From contig CAYUIG010000087.1 in NCBI GenBank assembly GCA_964444685.1, positions 1-7,640 of the forward strand: DNA of 7,640 bases. The letters are read 5' to 3'. Made by a program: the position numbers and the translations under genes. A model generated the notes under the pieces. The model saw only the letters and a list, made by a program, of their open reading frames with translations, was not told the origin of the DNA and searched no databases. Shown here piece after piece: positions 5,523 to 7,640 of the stretch (position 1 is the stretch's first letter; every line of letters begins with the position of its first letter). Source of the stretch: CAYUIG01 sp964444685. Its GTDB lineage: Bacteria; Gemmatimonadota; Gemmatimonadetes; Longimicrobiales; RSA9.

Positions 5523-6343
5523 TGACCGCCGAAGACCACCGGCGCGCGATCCGCGCGGAACTGGCCGAACCGGCGACGTCCACTGCGGAGCTGCCGGAGC
5601 CGGTGGACGGCGAAACCGTCATCGAAATGGAGCACGTGTACCTCGCGTTCGACCGGCCGGTGCTCGAGGACGTTTCGCTGTGCGTCCGGCCGGGAGAAAC
5701 ACTGATGGTGGCCGGCGAATCGGGCTCCGGAAAGTCCACGATCCTGAAACTGATCCTGCGGCTGCTGGTTCCCGACAGCGGTCGGATTCTCGTGCTGGGT
5801 GAGGACGTGGGTCACATGACGTTCGAGGAGGCGCTCGACCTGCGCCGGCAGATCGGCATGGTGTTCCAGAACGCCGCGCTCTTCGACTCGCTCACCGTCT
5901 ACGAGAACGTGGCGTACCCGCTGCGCGAGAACCGCGAGTTCGAGGAGTCGAAGATCGAGGAGGTCGTGCGCGAGCGACTGGACTTCGTGGACCTCGATCC
6001 CCACCAGGTCATGCCGCAGCTCCCCAGCCAGCTGTCGGGGGGGATGCGGAAGCGCGTGGGCATCGCGCGCGCGATCGCGACGGATCCGAAGATCGTCCTC
6101 TACGACGAGCCGACGGCCGGCCTCGATCCGCTCACCGTCGGGACCATCAACGATCTGATCCTGAAGCTCCAGCGCGAGCTCGGCGTCACCTCGGTCGTCG
6201 TCACACACGACATCCGCGCGGGCTTCCGCATCGCCAACCGTGTGAACCTGCTGAAGGAAGGCAGGATCGTGTTCGATGGCACGCCGGAGGAGATGGTGGC
6301 CTCGGACGATGAGTACATCCACGCATTCCTGAGCGGACGATGA
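5519..6343 (+). CDS. mlaF: MlaF family ABC transporter ATP-binding protein
   Basis: A 274-residue cytoplasmic ATPase that would dimerise and drive the MlaE permease. Conserved elements are Walker A GESGSGKST (66-74), Q-loop MVFQNAALFDSLTVYENVAYPLRE (114-137, Gln117), signature LSGGMRKRVGIARAI (172-186), Walker B IVLYDEPTAGLDP (192-204) and switch His230 in VVVTHDI. The NAALFDSLTVYENV and LSGGMRKR wording is typical of MlaF/Ttg2A rather than of amino-acid or antibiotic transporters. All catalytic residues are intact. About 33 N-terminal residues, acidic and alanine-rich, precede the ABC fold at IEMEHVYLAF. This is a little longer than usual, and the true start could be the adjacent ATG (5522). 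No Shine-Dalgarno is evident: the start overlaps the mlaE stop as ATGA, implying translational coupling. The stop overlaps the mlaD start in the same way. No MlaB (STAS) partner gene is in the window. Confidence 0.95.
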   Translation: MMTAEDHRRAIRAELAEPATSTAELPEPVDGETVIEMEHVYLAFDRPVLEDVSLCVRPGETLMVAGESGSGKSTILKLILRLLVPDSGRILVLGEDVGHMTFEEALDLRRQIGMVFQNAALFDSLTVYENVAYPLRENREFEESKIEEVVRERLDFVDLDPHQVMPQLPSQLSGGMRKRVGIARAIATDPKIVLYDEPTAGLDPLTVGTINDLILKLQRELGVTSVVVTHDIRAGFRIANRVNLLKEGRIVFDGTPEEMVASDDEYIHAFLSGR

Positions 6344-7353
6344 CGAACTCAGTCGGGCGAAGCACACTCGGCGGACGGAAGTTCCGTGTGGCGGCCCTCG
6401 TGATCGTCGGCCTCGTCCTGCTCGCCTACGGAATCTATCGGGTCGGCAAGATCTTCGATGTGTTCGCGTCCCGTTACGAGGTGGTCACGCTGGTCACATC
6501 CGGCCTCGGGCTGCGCGAGGGTGCGCCGGTCACGCTGGCAGGCCAGCGCATCGGCCAGGTGAAGGAGATCCGATTCGTTCCCATCGAGGACAAGGTGAGC
6601 ACCGAGAACCTCGCGCTCGTGCTCGCCATCAACGAGGACGTCCAGGGCCAGATCCGCGCGGACTCGCGTGCGCTGCTGCGCACGCAGGGACTCCTGGGTG
6701 ACAAGTTCGTCGACATCGAACCCGGGACCACCGGCGCGACGATCCTCCAGCCCGGTGACACGCTGCCGTCGGAGGAAGCCATCGACGTGGATCAGTTCCT
6801 TGCGGAAGCGTCGCGGACACTCGAAGCGGCGAACGGGATCGTGTCGGACCTGCGCGTGGTGACCAGCTCGATCGCCACGGGGAACGGTACGCTCGGCCGG
6901 CTCGTCACCGATGACGCGCTGTACGGGCAGCTCGTGGGTGCGACAGGCCGGCTCGAATCGACACTGGCCCTGCTGAACGATGCAGACGGGTCCTTCGGCC
7001 GGCTGCTGCGCGATCCGGCACTCTACGAGCGGTTGAACTCCGCCGTGATGCGCGTCGACTCGCTGGGCGCGGCTCTGCTCGCCGGCAACGGCACGTTCGG
7101 GAAGATGATCTCCAGCGATTCGCTCTACGATTCGCTCATGGGCGCGGCGCGCGGTGCGGAGCGCACGATGTCCGGCATGACGAGCTTCGTCGAGAACCTG
7201 AATGCGAACGACGGCTCGCTGCGGCGCCTGGTGACGGACCCCGAGCTCTACGACAGCTTCCTGAAGGCCGTGGTCGACCTGCAGTCCCTGATCACCGCGA
7301 TACGCGAGAATCCGGACCGCTTCAAGCCCAACATCCGCGTCGACATCTTCTGA
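6340..7353 (+). CDS. mlaD: MlaD family MCE-domain lipid-transport protein with C-terminal repeats
   Basis: A 337-residue periplasmic substrate-binding subunit anchored to the inner membrane. A basic N-terminus (GGRKFR) leads into one transmembrane helix (about 16-35, no signal cleavage expected). The MCE domain follows (about 45-128: YEVVTLVTSGLGLREGAPVT, AGQRIGQVKEIRF, LLRTQGLLGDKFVDIEPG). MCE domains assemble into hexameric rings with a hydrophobic pore for lipid. The remaining 200 or so residues are predicted helical and contain four related units with a G-[ST]-x-[GR]-x-[LM]-[LIV]...LY core, starting at residues 183, 217, 251 and 292. The chain ends in NPDRFKPNIRVDIF, similar to the terminal NP-x-[RK] motif of many MCE proteins. 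E. coli MlaD is only about 183 residues, so this is a long-tailed form. It starts within an ATGA overlapping mlaF. No mlaC or outer-membrane mlaA follows in the window. Confidence 0.93.
   Translation: MTNSVGRSTLGGRKFRVAALVIVGLVLLAYGIYRVGKIFDVFASRYEVVTLVTSGLGLREGAPVTLAGQRIGQVKEIRFVPIEDKVSTENLALVLAINEDVQGQIRADSRALLRTQGLLGDKFVDIEPGTTGATILQPGDTLPSEEAIDVDQFLAEASRTLEAANGIVSDLRVVTSSIATGNGTLGRLVTDDALYGQLVGATGRLESTLALLNDADGSFGRLLRDPALYERLNSAVMRVDSLGAALLAGNGTFGKMISSDSLYDSLMGAARGAERTMSGMTSFVENLNANDGSLRRLVTDPELYDSFLKAVVDLQSLITAIRENPDRFKPNIRVDIF
6886..7263 (+). repeat. Four in-frame protein repeat units in MlaD
   Basis: Units open at codons for residues 183 (GTLGRLVTDDALYGQL), 217 (GSFGRLLRDPALYERL), 251 (GTFGKMISSDSLYDSL) and 292 (GSLRRLVTDPELYDSF). 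The first three are exactly 34 residues (102 nt) apart and the last is 41 residues on, an extra seven. The DNA is not identical between units, so these are old, protein-level repeats. Confidence 0.85.
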
Positions 7354-7423
7354 TCTTCGGGCCGGGTCAGTCTTGACCGCCTGATCCCTCCCGCGCATCC
7401 TGCGGAGGAAGCCGGACCGGCCG

Positions 7424-7640
7424 TTGGATCCCTTTCCCACCGGCATCCCTATCGACCTTCAATCCCTGCGTCGCGTGCGCGAGCGAATGCTCGGGCAATG
7501 GGCGATCGCGTACGGGGCGGCCGGCTGGCTCGCTCTTCAGGTCCTCGACCTGGTCGGCGAGCACTTCGGCTGGCCGTCCGCCGTGCTGCGTGGCGCGATC
7601 ATCGTCGTTGCGGCGGGTTTCCTGGTCACGCTCGTGCTGG
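7424..7640 (+). CDS. N-terminus of a membrane-anchored protein (cut by window edge)
   Basis: An open frame of 72 codons running off the right edge. It has a short basic region (LRRVRERMLGQWAIAYGAAGW, about 15-35), then LALQVLDLVGEHFGWPSAVLRG (36-57) and a hydrophobic stretch (58-72) that continues past the end. This AY-AAGWL-LQV-D...WP pattern resembles the N-terminal membrane segment of proteins common in Gemmatimonadota and related phyla that carry TPR, TolB-like or regulatory domains further on. Which domain follows cannot be seen. The start is uncertain: TTG 7424 is the first good candidate after the in-frame stop at 7382-7384, with GGAGGA (7404-7409) 14 nt upstream, which is long. GTG 7475 and ATG 7487 are in-frame alternatives. 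It is 70 nt downstream of mlaD in the same direction with no clear terminator between, so read-through is possible. Confidence 0.65.
   Translation, partial: MDPFPTGIPIDLQSLRRVRERMLGQWAIAYGAAGWLALQVLDLVGEHFGWPSAVLRGAIIVVAAGFLVTLVL

Noticed and set aside
5474..6367. 297-residue minus-strand open frame
   Set aside because: Exact antisense of mlaF; no start signal and no family features.
7365..7378. GGTCA-loop-TGACC hairpin after mlaD as a terminator
   Set aside because: The stem has only 5 bp and no T-run follows, so it does not qualify as an intrinsic terminator.
6349..7446. 365-residue minus-strand open frame
   Set aside because: Antisense of mlaD; its apparent periodicity only mirrors the MlaD repeats.

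Overview
The window is a GC-rich, densely coded bacterial chromosome segment that reads as ordinary core genome. It holds nine protein genes, two of them cut by the window edges, with short intergenic gaps, several overlapping or coupled genes and no tRNA, rRNA, CRISPR array or insertion sequence. An outer-membrane lipid transport operon (mlaEFD type) and an ADP-heptose pathway kinase point to a diderm (Gram-negative) organism. The high GC, the 34-residue-repeat MlaD and the partial membrane protein at the right edge are what I would expect from Gemmatimonadota or a neighbouring phylum. That taxonomic guess is inference.

Layout. On the minus strand, positions 1-1109 hold a two-gene operon: a small single-cluster ferredoxin followed 13 nt later by ettA (ABC-F translational throttle, N-terminal half only). 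Positions 1110-1338 are a divergent intergenic region. It carries a 104-bp palindromic element with perfect 21-bp arms, a GC hairpin, and a 9-bp inverted repeat whose right arm covers the ribosome binding site of the next gene. Positions 1339-3174 (plus) encode one polypeptide that joins a FakA-like kinase (DhaL domain and zinc-site middle domain) to a FakB-like DegV fatty-acid-binding domain. Its stop codon lies 1 nt from the stop of the convergent minus-strand pair hldA-ridA (4599-3176), which overlap by 13 nt. Divergent from hldA, on the plus strand, runs mlaE-mlaF-mlaD (4704-7353), with ATGA overlaps at both junctions. From 7424 an incomplete gene encodes the start of a membrane-anchored protein.

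How the genes fit together. MlaE (permease), MlaF (ATPase) and MlaD (periplasmic MCE protein) would form one inner-membrane phospholipid transporter. HldA makes an intermediate of the LPS-core heptose donor. The FakA-FakB fusion would phosphorylate fatty acids for phospholipid synthesis. The middle and right of the window therefore have an envelope-lipid theme, while EttA, RidA and the ferredoxin are housekeeping functions. The points most worth following up are the kinase/carrier fusion, the periodic repeats in MlaD, and the palindromic element in the ferredoxin-ettA leader.
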